DNA of 64,000 nucleotides from Rathayibacter rathayi (GTDB taxonomy: Bacteria > Actinomycetota > Actinomycetes > Actinomycetales > Microbacteriaceae). A program made the position numbers and the translations under genes. Location: NCBI RefSeq assembly GCF_004011095.1, contig NZ_CP028129.1:186001-250000 (forward strand), read 5' to 3'. The first letter of the stretch is position 1, and each line of letters begins with the position of its first letter. The notes beneath the pieces were generated by a model. That model was not told the origin of the DNA, made no database searches, and saw only the letters and a program-made list of their open reading frames with translations. Shown here in pieces: positions 9,207 to 18,061 of this stretch.

Positions 9207-10345
9207 GTAATGGTCTCGTGGAGGGGACGCCCGTCGCTCCGGGGCGCCTGGGCGAGGCCGCTCCGCAGCGCGAACTCTTCGAGTACCTCGCCGCGCTCAC
9301 CCGCTGGCTCCAGCGGACGACGCGCGAGCTCTCGCGTCTGGACGCCGCCGCTCTGGCGTCGCCGCACGCCGAGAACTACACGGCCGACGTGGTGCTCGCT
9401 CAGTCGCTGCGTGAATCCGTCACGCGGCGTCTCGCCGAGCTCGAGGTCGTCTGGGACTCCGGTCGCGTCGATGTGGTCGCCCGGGAGCGGATGTCGCAGT
9501 TGATGTGGGGGCGCCTCGACGCCTCCGGGAGCGGCGCCGTCTCGCTGGTGGAGGCCGTGCGCCTGTGCGACGCGGTCGTGGGGCAGCTGCGCTCCCGGCT
9601 CGAGTTCGACCCCAGCGGCACCGACGTCGCCGGGCGGATCGTGGGGGTGCGCGCCGAGATCGAGCGCTGCCGCGACCTCGCTCGCGACGGCGGCGGCACC
9701 GTCGATCGCGCGCGAGCGGAGCGGGTGGACGTGTTGCGTTCCCGGCTCGACGCGCTCGCCGAGAGGGCGGGGCGGGGAGCCGACGTGTCGGGGCCGCTCG
9801 GACAGCTCGAGAGCGACTCCGCCCGCCTCGAACGTGACCTGATCATCGCCGCGTCCACGCGGCGCGGACTCGAGCGCGATCGCCGTCGAGCCCGCGAGCT
9901 GGCCGAGGCGGCCGAGCGCCGTGAAGCGCCGCTGCGGGAGCTGGTGGCCCGATGCCGTCGCGAGATCGCCGACCCGCCGCGCCTCGCCGTGCCCGACGTC
10001 TCGCGCCTAGGAGAGCCTCCGCTTGGCCGCGAGGAGCTCGACGCGCACCTCGTCCGACTCACGGCCGTCGGCCGAGCCTTCGACGCGGTCGAGGCCGCGT
10101 ACACGTCGCCGCTGCGCGAACGCGCCGCCCTGGGCTTCCGCCTCCGGGCGCTGCAGGAGCGCGCCGAGGGCAACGGCCGAGCTGCCACCCCGGTCGCAGT
10201 CGCGGCCGCGGAGGAGGTGCGCGCCGCACTCGAGGCGGTGCCCTGCTCCGTCCCGCTCGCCCGCCACTTGGTCGAGCAGTACGACGTCGTCACTCGCGAC
10301 CTCCCGCCTCACGACCCCGTGCACCACCGGAAGGCCACCCCATGA
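9203..10345 (+). CDS. Coiled-coil hypothetical protein of the PknG-type operon
   Basis: A 380-aa protein rich in Arg, Glu, Ala and Leu with extended coiled-coil stretches from about residue 90 to 300. It has no signal peptide, membrane helix or domain that I recognise. It overlaps glnH (ATGA) and the kinase gene (ATGA), so it is translated with both. A scaffold between the membrane sensor and the kinase is a plausible but untested role. Confidence 0.6.
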   Translation: MSNGLVEGTPVAPGRLGEAAPQRELFEYLAALTRWLQRTTRELSRLDAAALASPHAENYTADVVLAQSLRESVTRRLAELEVVWDSGRVDVVARERMSQLMWGRLDASGSGAVSLVEAVRLCDAVVGQLRSRLEFDPSGTDVAGRIVGVRAEIERCRDLARDGGGTVDRARAERVDVLRSRLDALAERAGRGADVSGPLGQLESDSARLERDLIIAASTRRGLERDRRRARELAEAAERREAPLRELVARCRREIADPPRLAVPDVSRLGEPPLGREELDAHLVRLTAVGRAFDAVEAAYTSPLRERAALGFRLRALQERAEGNGRAATPVAVAAAEEVRAALEAVPCSVPLARHLVEQYDVVTRDLPPHDPVHHRKATP

Positions 10346-12672
10346 ACGGCGCCCCCTGCACCGCGACCCCCGGCTGCCCGGGCACGATCGAGGACGGCTA
10401 CTGCAACGTCTGCGGCCTTCCGCCCGAGGAGGTTGCCGCGGCGTCCGCTCCCACCGCTCGTCGCGCCGCGCCGGCGACGGCTCCGGCCACCGCATCCGGC
10501 GCCTTCGGCACCGGCTTCATCGAGGGCACCCCCCGCCCAGCGGCATCCGGTCCCGCGGAGGAGTCGGCGACCGCGCGCAGCACCCGCACCTCCTCCGCCC
10601 GCCTCGCCACCGCGGCCCTCGGCTCCGCCCGCACGGCGCAGACCGGCTCGAAAGTCACCCGCCGTGTCGGCACCACCTCGACCCGCCTGCGCGGCCCGCG
10701 CCTGGGTGCCGGGCTGACCACCGTGCCCTCCCGCCCGGCCGCCGATCCGATGGCCGCGCTGATGACCGAGGCGGTCCTCCCCGAGCGCAAGCGATTCTGC
10801 TCGCACTGCGGCACCGCCGTCGGCCGCGGACGCGACGGGCGGCCCGGCCGCACCGAGGGCTTCTGCGCCAACTGCCGCACGCCCTTCTCGTTCACCCCGC
10901 AGCTGAAGCGGGGCGACGTGGTCGGCGGGCAGTACGAGGTGGTCGGCTGCCTCGCCTACGGCGGCCTCGGCTGGATCTTTCTCGCGCGCGACCGGAACGT
11001 CTCGGGACGCTGGGTCGTGCTCAAGGGCCTGCTCAATTCCGGCGACCCCGACGCCTACGCGGCGGCCGTCACCGAGCGCCGGTTCCTGGCAGAGGTCGAG
11101 CATCCGCTCATCGTCGAGATCTACAACTTCGTTCTGCACGACGGCGCCGGCTACATCGTGATGGAGTACGTCGGCGGGCCGAGCCTCAAGCAGATCCTGA
11201 AGGAGCGGCTGGACGCGAACGGCGGCGCCGCGAATCCGCTGCCGGTGGATCAGGCGCTCGCGTTCGTGCTCGAGCTGATGCCCGCGTTCGCCTACCTGCA
11301 CGATCAGGGTCTTCTCTACTGCGACTTCAAGCCCGACAACATGATTCAGATCGGCGATCAGGTCAAGCTGATCGACCTGGGCGGCGTGCGTCGGATCGAC
11401 GATGAGGACTCCGCGATCTACGGAACCGTCGGCTATCAGGCCCCGGAGGTCGCCCACCTCGGGCCCTCCGTCGCCTCCGACGTCTATACGATCGGCCGCA
11501 CGCTGGCCTCGCTCGTGCTCGACTTCCGCGGCAACCAGACCACCTTCGTCGCCTCGCTGCCGCCGGTCTCCGAGACGCCGCTGTTCCAGCGCTACGACTC
11601 CTTCTACCGCCTGATCGCGAAGGCCTGCGCACCCGATCCGCAGGACCGCTTCGCGAGCGTCGACGAGATGCGCGGCCAGCTGCTCGGTGTGCTGCGCGAG
11701 GTCGTCGCGACCGACCGCGGCCCCGGGCACCCCGCGCTGCACTCGACGGAGTCGGCCCTGTTCGAGGCGCCGGTGGCCGACGTGGTCGACCGCGTTCCGC
11801 CGTGGGATGCGCTGCCGGCCCTGCGGCGCGACGAGTCCGACCCTGCCCGGTCGTGGCTCGCGGGCGTCAACGTCGCCGACCCGATCGTGCGCCTGCGCGC
11901 CCTCGCTCTCGCGCCCACCATCACCGTCGAAGTGCGGCTCGCCCGCGCCCGCGCGGCGATCGAGGCCCAGCGCTGGGAGGAGGCGGCGCGCGCGACCGGC
12001 GAGATCCTCGCCGAGGACCCGTGGGAGTGGCGGGCGGTGTGGATGAGCGGTCTCGCGCAGCTCGCTCGCGGTGACGAGGTCGGCGCCCGCGCCTCCTTCA
12101 ACACCGTCTACGGGCAGGTCCCCGGCGAACTCGCCCCCAAGCTCGCGCTGGCCGCGGCCTGCGAGGCGAGCGGTGAGCCCGAGGTCGCCGAGTCGCTCTA
12201 CGTGATCTGCGCCCGCGCCGACGCGAACTACACAGCGCCTGCCGCGTTCGGCCTCGCCCGAGTGCGGCAGCTGCGCTCCGACCTCGACGGAGCGCTCGAC
12301 GCGCTCGACATCGTCGCCCCCACGCGCTCTTCCTACGCCGATGCGCGCCGCCGCCGAGCGGAACTGCTGGCGGAGTCGGGGCGCGGTCTGCCCTCGCTCT
12401 CAGCCGCCCTCGCCAGCGTCGACTCCGTGTCCATCGACCAGCGGACCCGCCTCGAACTCACCACGCAGGTCCTCGCCTCCGCGCTCGAGCTGGTGCAGCG
12501 CGATGGCCCCGCCGAGGGCGCGAACCTCGGCGGAGTCGAGGCGAACGAGGTCGCGATCCGCGACGGCCTCGAGGCCTCCTTCCGGGCACTCGCCGCCTCC
12601 ACCCGCGAACACGACAAGCGCCTGCACCTCGTCGACCGGGCCAACGAGGTCCGACGGTGGACGCTGACGTGA
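10342..12672 (+). CDS. pknG: PknG-like serine/threonine protein kinase
   Basis: A 776-aa soluble kinase with PknG architecture. A short N-terminal zinc ribbon (C6, C12, C21, C24 in DGYCNVCG) precedes a linker of about 120 residues. A rubredoxin-like site follows, with FCSHCG at about 152 and FCANCR-PFSF at about 175. The kinase domain, about 195-450, has LAYGGLGWIFLA as its glycine loop, VVLKG, and the PknG-type catalytic loop LYCDFKPDN in place of HRDLKPEN; IDLGG replaces DFG. The rest is TPR-like helices. Mycobacterial PknG controls glutamate metabolism through an FHA protein and is fed by GlnH/GlnX, both encoded just upstream. The extra N-terminal ribbon is shared with the phosphatase here and the FHA protein at 26399. 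The start overlaps the previous stop. Confidence 0.85.
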   Translation: MNGAPCTATPGCPGTIEDGYCNVCGLPPEEVAAASAPTARRAAPATAPATASGAFGTGFIEGTPRPAASGPAEESATARSTRTSSARLATAALGSARTAQTGSKVTRRVGTTSTRLRGPRLGAGLTTVPSRPAADPMAALMTEAVLPERKRFCSHCGTAVGRGRDGRPGRTEGFCANCRTPFSFTPQLKRGDVVGGQYEVVGCLAYGGLGWIFLARDRNVSGRWVVLKGLLNSGDPDAYAAAVTERRFLAEVEHPLIVEIYNFVLHDGAGYIVMEYVGGPSLKQILKERLDANGGAANPLPVDQALAFVLELMPAFAYLHDQGLLYCDFKPDNMIQIGDQVKLIDLGGVRRIDDEDSAIYGTVGYQAPEVAHLGPSVASDVYTIGRTLASLVLDFRGNQTTFVASLPPVSETPLFQRYDSFYRLIAKACAPDPQDRFASVDEMRGQLLGVLREVVATDRGPGHPALHSTESALFEAPVADVVDRVPPWDALPALRRDESDPARSWLAGVNVADPIVRLRALALAPTITVEVRLARARAAIEAQRWEEAARATGEILAEDPWEWRAVWMSGLAQLARGDEVGARASFNTVYGQVPGELAPKLALAAACEASGEPEVAESLYVICARADANYTAPAAFGLARVRQLRSDLDGALDALDIVAPTRSSYADARRRRAELLAESGRGLPSLSAALASVDSVSIDQRTRLELTTQVLASALELVQRDGPAEGANLGGVEANEVAIRDGLEASFRALAASTREHDKRLHLVDRANEVRRWTLT

Positions 12673-13706
12673 GCGCCGCGCTCTCGACTCCTTGCCCGAC
12701 CTGTGGCGAGCCGGTTACCACGGGCGACGCGTTCTGTGAAGCCTGCGGGACGCCGCTGATCGTCGCGGCCGCCGCCTCCGTTCCTCCCGTTCCGGTCGGG
12801 GTAGCCGCGACCTGTGTCTTCTGCGGCGGAGTGGTCGCCGAGGACGGCTACTGCGAGCAGTGCGGCCGCCCGGCGCCGAGCGAGCGCGAGCACTGGGCGG
12901 AGGCGCCGCACCCGCTCGTCGGCGGCGTCTGTGATCGCGGGCTCCGGCACCCCGCCAACGAGGACGCGATGGCGATCGGAGCGACGGCCCTCGCGGACGG
13001 TGCGCTGCACACGGCGCTGCTCGTGGTGTGCGACGGGGTCTCGTCGACCCCCGACTCCGACCGAGCGTCGCTCGCCGCGGCCCGCGCCGCGCTCAGCGCG
13101 CTCCAGGCCGAGGTCGGCGGTGAGAGCGTCGGAGCGGACCGCTGGCGCGCGCTCCTGCAGATGGCGACCGCGCGCGCTTCCGGAGCGATCGAGGCGGCTC
13201 TGCCCGGAAAGCGGTCGAACCCGCCCTCGTGTACGTTCACCGCGGCAGTGCTCGACGGGGCGCTGCTCGTCACCGGCAATGTGGGCGACAGCCGCAGCTA
13301 CTGGATCCCTGACGCCGGCGAGCCCCGTCAGCTGAGCGTCGACGACTCCTGGGCGCAGGAGCAGATCGCGTCGGGAGTGCCGCGGGAGCAGGCCGAGACG
13401 GCGCCCGACGCGCACGCGATCACCCGGTGGCTGGGCGCCGACGCGCACGATGAGGAGCCGCGGGTCGCCGCCGAGGAGCTGACGGAGCCCGGCTGGGTGC
13501 TGGTCTGCTCCGACGGGCTGTGGAACTACGCCTCCACCGCAGACAACCTCGCGCGCGTGTTTCGGGAGGCGCAGGAGCGGGTGGGCGCCGACCCGGTGGC
13601 ACTCGGGGAAGCTCTGGTCGCCTGGGCGAACGAACGTGGCGGGCACGACAACATCACGGCGGCGCTGGCCCGCTTCATCCCCGCCGACGCCGGGCCTGTC
13701 GGTTAG
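12669..13706 (+). CDS. PP2C-type protein phosphatase with two zinc ribbons
   Basis: A 345-aa protein. Two N-terminal zinc ribbons (CPTCG...FCEACG and CVFCG...DGYCEQCG) are followed by a complete PP2C domain: CDRGLRHPANEDA, VVCDGVSS, NVGDSRSYW, VCSDGLWNY and GGHDNITAALARF carry the metal-binding aspartates. It should remove phosphate from Ser/Thr of kinase substrates in the same operon. The GTG at 12669 overlaps the kinase stop (GTGA); a GTG at 12657 is an alternative. A 12-bp hairpin at 13715-13748 closes the operon. The DGYC-x2-CG ribbon nearly repeats those in PknG and the FHA protein. Confidence 0.85.
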   Translation: MSAALSTPCPTCGEPVTTGDAFCEACGTPLIVAAAASVPPVPVGVAATCVFCGGVVAEDGYCEQCGRPAPSEREHWAEAPHPLVGGVCDRGLRHPANEDAMAIGATALADGALHTALLVVCDGVSSTPDSDRASLAAARAALSALQAEVGGESVGADRWRALLQMATARASGAIEAALPGKRSNPPSCTFTAAVLDGALLVTGNVGDSRSYWIPDAGEPRQLSVDDSWAQEQIASGVPREQAETAPDAHAITRWLGADAHDEEPRVAAEELTEPGWVLVCSDGLWNYASTADNLARVFREAQERVGADPVALGEALVAWANERGGHDNITAALARFIPADAGPVG

Positions 13707-13714
13707 CGTCCCCC

Positions 13715-13748
13715 ATCCGTCCAGCGCCCCCGCTCACGCTGGACGGAT
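13715..13748 (+). terminator. Hairpin ending the TelA-PknG-PP2C operon
   Basis: Perfect 12-bp arms, ATCCGTCCAGCG at 13715-13726 and its complement at 13737-13748, separated by ten bases. It begins nine bases after the phosphatase stop and ends 29 bases before the -10 of the dehydrogenase gene. There is no U-run, as is common in actinobacterial terminators. It indicates that the operon now ends after the phosphatase. Confidence 0.6.
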
Positions 13749-13777
13749 CCGCGCACCTCCGCGACCCCCTCTGCCCC

Positions 13778-13783
13778 TACAGT
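13778..13783 (+). promoter_or_regulatory. -10 element TACAGT of the mmsA-like gene
   Basis: TACAGT stands seven bases before the ATG at 13791, where a transcript would start at or next to the start codon. There is no Shine-Dalgarno sequence in the gap, so a leaderless mRNA is likely. Confidence 0.45.
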
Positions 13784-13790
13784 CGTCGCC

Positions 13791-15308
13791 ATGAGCATCG
13801 CCGAGCCCGCCACCGCCCTCTCCGTCGTCGGCCACTGGATCGACGGGGCCCCCTCAGCCTCCTCGTCCGGCCGCACCGCGCCCGTCTACGACCCGGCCCT
13901 GGGAGTCGTGGCCAGGGAGGTGGCCCTCGCCGATGGCGCCGAGGTCGCCGCCGCCGTCGCCTCCGCGAGGGCCGCCTTCCCCGCCTGGCGCGACACATCA
14001 CTCGCGAAGCGGCAGCAAATCATCTTCCGCTTCCGGGAGCTGCTCGCCTCCAGGAAGCAGGAGCTCGCCGAGCTGATCACCTCGGAGCACGGCAAGGTCG
14101 TCTCGGATGCACTCGGCGAGATCGCCCGCGGGCAGGAGGTCGTGGAGTTCGCGACCGGCCTGGCCCACCACCTCAAGGGCGAGTACTCCGAGCAGGTCTC
14201 CACGGGCGTCGATGTCTACTCGGTGAAGCAGCCTCTCGGCGTCGTCGGGATCATCAGCCCGTTCAACTTCCCCGCGATGGTGCCGATGTGGTTCTTCCCG
14301 ATCGCGATCGCCGCCGGCAACACCGTGGTGGTGAAGCCCTCCGAGAAGGACCCGTCACCTGCGCTGTGGCTCGGCGCGCTCTGGAAGGAAGCAGGCCTCC
14401 CCGACGGCGTCTACACCGTGCTGAACGGCGACCAGGTCGCCGTCGATGGACTGCTCGAGCACCCGGACGTCCGCTCGATCTCGTTCGTCGGGTCGACGCC
14501 GATCGCCCAGTACGTCTACGAGACCGGCACTCGGCATGGGAAGCGGGTGCAGGCGCTCGGCGGGGCGAAGAACCACATGCTGGTCCTCCCGGACGCCGAT
14601 CTCGATCTCGTCGCCGACTCCGCGATCAACGCCGGTTTCGGCTCAGCGGGGGAGCGGTGCATGGCGATCTCGGTCGTCGTCGCGGTCGAACCCGTGGCGG
14701 ATGAGCTGATCGAGAAGATCCGGGAGCGGGCCGCGACCCTTCGCACCGGCGACGGCCGTCGAGGCTGCGATATGGGGCCGCTCATCACCGAGGCGCACCG
14801 CGACAAGGTCGCCTCCTACATAGCGATCGCCCAGGAGGACGGAGCCGAGGTGGTCATCGACGGCCGCGGCATCGAGGTCGACGGCGACGCGAACGGCTTC
14901 TGGCTCGGCCCGACCCTCCTCGACCGCGTGCCGACGACGTCCCGCGCCTACACCGAGGAGATCTTCGGACCGGTCCTCTCGATCGTCCGCGTCGCGTCCT
15001 ACGAGGAGGGCGTCGCGCTCATCAATGCCGGCGCCTTCGGCAACGGCACGGCGATCTTCACCAACGACGGAGGAGCGGCCCGCCGTTTCCAGAACGAGGT
15101 CGAGGTCGGAATGATCGGCATCAACGTCCCCATCCCGGTGCCGGTCGCGACGTTCTCGTTCGGCGGCTGGAAGGCGTCTCTGTTCGGCGACACCAAGGCT
15201 CACGGCGCCGAGGGCGTCCGCTTCTTCACCCAGCAGAAGGCCATCACGAGCCGGTGGCTCGACCCCTCCCACGGCGGCATCGACCTCGGCTTCCCGCGGC
15301 AGTCCTAG
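13791..15308 (+). CDS. mmsA: CoA-acylating methylmalonate-semialdehyde dehydrogenase
   Basis: A 505-aa NAD-dependent aldehyde dehydrogenase of the MmsA/IolA class, which converts methylmalonate or malonate semialdehyde plus CoA to propionyl- or acetyl-CoA and CO2. The catalytic cysteine is C290 in GERCMA. The usual ALDH glutamate motif ELGGK is replaced by LGGAKNH, a mark of this CoA-dependent class. SPFNFPAMVPMWFFP is the family's substrate-site segment. Full length. The nearby class III aminotransferase (19130) and PucR regulator suggest beta-alanine, pyrimidine or valine catabolism. Its TAG overlaps the pucR stop from the other strand. No ribosome binding site is seen; the start is set by the -10 at 13778. 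Confidence 0.9.
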   Translation: MSIAEPATALSVVGHWIDGAPSASSSGRTAPVYDPALGVVAREVALADGAEVAAAVASARAAFPAWRDTSLAKRQQIIFRFRELLASRKQELAELITSEHGKVVSDALGEIARGQEVVEFATGLAHHLKGEYSEQVSTGVDVYSVKQPLGVVGIISPFNFPAMVPMWFFPIAIAAGNTVVVKPSEKDPSPALWLGALWKEAGLPDGVYTVLNGDQVAVDGLLEHPDVRSISFVGSTPIAQYVYETGTRHGKRVQALGGAKNHMLVLPDADLDLVADSAINAGFGSAGERCMAISVVVAVEPVADELIEKIRERAATLRTGDGRRGCDMGPLITEAHRDKVASYIAIAQEDGAEVVIDGRGIEVDGDANGFWLGPTLLDRVPTTSRAYTEEIFGPVLSIVRVASYEEGVALINAGAFGNGTAIFTNDGGAARRFQNEVEVGMIGINVPIPVPVATFSFGGWKASLFGDTKAHGAEGVRFFTQQKAITSRWLDPSHGGIDLGFPRQS

Positions 15309-16798
15309 TGGATCAGCCGCAGCGCCGTCCAGAGTTCCGTGCGGGCGGACACGTCGTCGAGGTCGAGGCCGAGGGCGCGCTCCACGGCAGTGATGCGGTT
15401 GCGGAGCGTGTGCCGGTGCACGCCAAGGTCCCGCGCCGCCGGCTCCCAGGCGCCGTTGCGGCGCAGCCATGCCCGGGCGCTCTCGAGCAGTACCGCGCCG
15501 TCGGGGCTCAGCAGCGGCGCGAGCATCCGGCGGGCGAGCGGTTCGGCGCCGGACGCGGCGAGCAGCCCGAGCATCCCCTCGGCGGCGACGTCCTCGAAGC
15601 GGGTCAGTGGTCCTCCCGTCCGTTCCGCCGCGCGCCGAGCCTCCGCGATGCCCCGGTCGAGGTCGGCCCAGCCCAGCGGAGCGGAGGCGCCGCCCGTCGC
15701 TCCGTGCCGCTGGAGGACCGCAGTCAGCGGGTCGAGCTTGTCGGCGGCCGTCATGGCGACGAGTGACCCGTCCCGCTCCGCGAAGAACAGCGTCGCGTCC
15801 TCCTCCTCCGCCACGACCTCCAGCTCGTCGAGGAGCGAGTCGCCCTGCACCGGCGCGCTCAGCACGACCACTCGCACCGGCTCGGCCGGCAGCGCTCTCC
15901 CGAGCCGCCGTGCCGTGCTCTCGGCGACGTCGAACGCGCCCGCGGCCAGCAGCTCCAGCAGTCCCGATTGCAGTTGTCGGCGGGAGGAGTCGAGGGCGCG
16001 CCGCTGCTCCAGGGCGATGCTCGCCAGCGCGATGACGCTCGCGACCAGGTCGTTACCCGCCGGATCCAGCGGCGTGCCCGTGCCCACCGCGAGCACCCCG
16101 CGCAGATGGTCGCGGCGCCCGATCGTCTGCAGCGTCACGCCGCCCCCGTCGTCCAGCCGGAGCCCCGCGCGGCTGCCTCGGCTGAGCGCGTGCCTCGCGG
16201 CCGCGGCGATCGACTCCTCCGCAGGCACGGCGAGCCGCGTGGGCAGGTGCACCCTGTGACCCGCGGCGTCGTACAGGGCGACCCAGCACCCCAACTGACG
16301 CTCGAGTTCGGTGAGGATCGCCCCGAGCCCGTCCGGTCGCAGCGCTGCATGGGCGACCCGGCGTTGCGCCTCCAATGACCATTCCAGCCGCTCACGCTGC
16401 TCGCGCGAGATCACGTCGGCGACGAAACGGATGATCCCCATGAACGGCGTGAGCTCCGCCACCTCCAGTAGCGGCAGGCCCTGACGCTCGCAGGCCGCGA
16501 TCAGCGCGGCGGGCACCTCGTCGTGCACGATCCGCGTGGCGAAGCCGAGCGCACGGATGCCGCGGCCGCGCAGGCGGGCGACGTACTCCTCCGAGAACTC
16601 GACGCCGTCGTGTCCGGTGAAGTGGACGCCGTCGGTGAGGAGCAACTGCCCCGATTCGAGCCAGGGCGTCGGGTCGACGAGGTCGGAGGAGTGCGCCCAG
16701 CTCAGAGGGGCGTCGAGGACGGCCTCGTCGTGCACTCCCGCGAGTATCCGGAGGCGGAAGGCCGGCTCGGCCAGCAGATCGCGGACGGTCGCGGGCAT
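15305..16798 (-). CDS. PucR-family transcriptional regulator
   Basis: A 497-aa regulator. The N-terminal PucR domain (about 5-125) includes the GQLLLTDG motif; a GGDEF-like middle region follows, then the C-terminal helix-turn-helix (about 440-490) with NGAWEPAARDLGVHRHTLRNR, the PucR HTH_30 signature. These proteins control purine, allantoin, GABA or beta-alanine use. The start follows GAAGGGAG. The gene is convergent with mmsA, with stops overlapping by four bases, so regulation of mmsA and the aminotransferase at 19130 is likely. A long inverted repeat lies upstream (16918-16987). Confidence 0.85.
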   Translation of the reverse strand: MPATVRDLLAEPAFRLRILAGVHDEAVLDAPLSWAHSSDLVDPTPWLESGQLLLTDGVHFTGHDGVEFSEEYVARLRGRGIRALGFATRIVHDEVPAALIAACERQGLPLLEVAELTPFMGIIRFVADVISREQRERLEWSLEAQRRVAHAALRPDGLGAILTELERQLGCWVALYDAAGHRVHLPTRLAVPAEESIAAAARHALSRGSRAGLRLDDGGGVTLQTIGRRDHLRGVLAVGTGTPLDPAGNDLVASVIALASIALEQRRALDSSRRQLQSGLLELLAAGAFDVAESTARRLGRALPAEPVRVVVLSAPVQGDSLLDELEVVAEEEDATLFFAERDGSLVAMTAADKLDPLTAVLQRHGATGGASAPLGWADLDRGIAEARRAAERTGGPLTRFEDVAAEGMLGLLAASGAEPLARRMLAPLLSPDGAVLLESARAWLRRNGAWEPAARDLGVHRHTLRNRITAVERALGLDLDDVSARTELWTALRLIH

Positions 16799-16917
16799 GC
16801 GCGGCTCCCTTCGACGACTTGTCCAGCGTAGGTGCAGGGTCGCGCCGGATCCGGCCGGAGCGCGGCCCGCTCGCCTGCGCAGCAGCGCGGAGCCGCCCGC
16901 CCGCGTGCGTCGGCGCC

Positions 16918-16987
16918 GCACAACGTCAGCTGCGAGCACCCGTCATCCACCATCGTCGATGAGACCTACCCACAGCTGACGTTGTGC
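16918..16987. repeat. Inverted repeat with perfect 15-bp arms upstream of pucR
   Basis: GCACAACGTCAGCTG at 16918-16932 and its exact complement at 16973-16987 flank 40 bases that contain the near-palindrome CATCGTCGATG. It is in the 208-base gap between the SGNH hydrolase stop and the pucR start, both on the minus strand. It could be a looped operator for PucR or a terminator hairpin for the hydrolase gene. Confidence 0.55.
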
Positions 16988-17006
16988 CGCGCACACCGGG
17001 TTTCGC

Positions 17007-17900
17007 TCAGCCCGTCGCCAACGAGGACGCGTTCCACTCCACCTCGGCGATCCTCGCCTGCCCGGCGACGCTGGGGTGGAAGTGGTCGACGGTGCTGAGC
17101 AGGTCGGGCGTGAAGTCCAGCCTGCTGAGCGCACCGCCGTCCCAGCGGCATTGCGAGCCCTGGGCGTCGCACGCGTTCTCGAGGACCGCGTCGAAGTCCT
17201 TAAGGCGCTTCGCCGCAGCGGCGACCGAGGCCGCCGCCGCCGCCGGGCTCAGGGGGGTGCCTGTCGCGCTGACTCCGCGGGTGGTGCGGCAGAGTCCGGC
17301 TGAGGCCCAGAGCCCAGCGCCGGAAGTCCCGCGAACGGACCGCCACTGCGAGGCATTGTCCGGCACCGATGCGAGGACGATCCCGGCCGTCGGCCACGAG
17401 CTGCGGATCGCGCTCATCGCGGCGTCCACGCCCTGGCGGAAGGTGTCGACCGGAGTCATCGGGTAGCCGTCGCTCGCCACCGGCACATTCGGGCCGCAGA
17501 GGTCGTTGCCGCCGACGAGGAGCGTGACGACATTCGGATGCACGCCCGCCGAGACCGCGGCCGCGACTCGCGCTGGGACCTGAGCGACGGTGTTGCCGCT
17601 CTGCGCGAAGTTGGCGGTGCTGACCGTCACCCACGGGCGAGAGGCTTGCAGACGCTGGGCGAAGGAGTCGACGGCAGGGAAACTTCCTGTCGACCAGCTG
17701 CGTTCGGGGCAGTCCGTGAAGGATCCGCAGGCGGTGAATGCTCGGGTGGTCGAGTCGCCCAGGGCGAGGAGCGAGACCTGTGGAGCCGGCGCGGCAATGG
17801 CGGCGCCGGCCGGAACCAAGGCAGCGGTCGCCGCGAGGACGGTTCCGATTGCGAGGGAGCGGAGCGCGGTGCGCGCTCCGCTGGGGGTGGTGAGGGTCAT
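17007..17900 (-). CDS. Secreted SGNH/GDSL hydrolase
   Basis: A 297-aa protein with a Sec signal peptide (Arg-rich start, Ala-rich core, cleavage near AIAAPAP, about residue 34). The SGNH blocks are present: LALGDSTT with the catalytic Ser (block I), Gly in AQSGNTV (block II), GGNDLCG (block III) and DHFHPS with the catalytic Asp and His (block V). Paired cysteines suggest disulfides outside the cell. Probable lipase or esterase. Start ATG at 17900, just before the signal peptide; no strong ribosome binding site is seen. Confidence 0.8.
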   Translation of the reverse strand: MTLTTPSGARTALRSLAIGTVLAATAALVPAGAAIAAPAPQVSLLALGDSTTRAFTACGSFTDCPERSWSTGSFPAVDSFAQRLQASRPWVTVSTANFAQSGNTVAQVPARVAAAVSAGVHPNVVTLLVGGNDLCGPNVPVASDGYPMTPVDTFRQGVDAAMSAIRSSWPTAGIVLASVPDNASQWRSVRGTSGAGLWASAGLCRTTRGVSATGTPLSPAAAAASVAAAAKRLKDFDAVLENACDAQGSQCRWDGGALSRLDFTPDLLSTVDHFHPSVAGQARIAEVEWNASSLATG

Positions 17901-18061
17901 GACAGTCCGTTCTCGGGTGGCGGCGGGCCAGGGGGAGGATGGCAGCGGCCGCCGAGAAGCGGGCGCGCCCTGGATGAGGAGATCCGCACGCGAGGGCTCC
18001 GCACCGGCGGAGGCCATAGCGTCCTCACGTCCGGTGTGGTGCCGACGGGCGCGCAGCTGGC

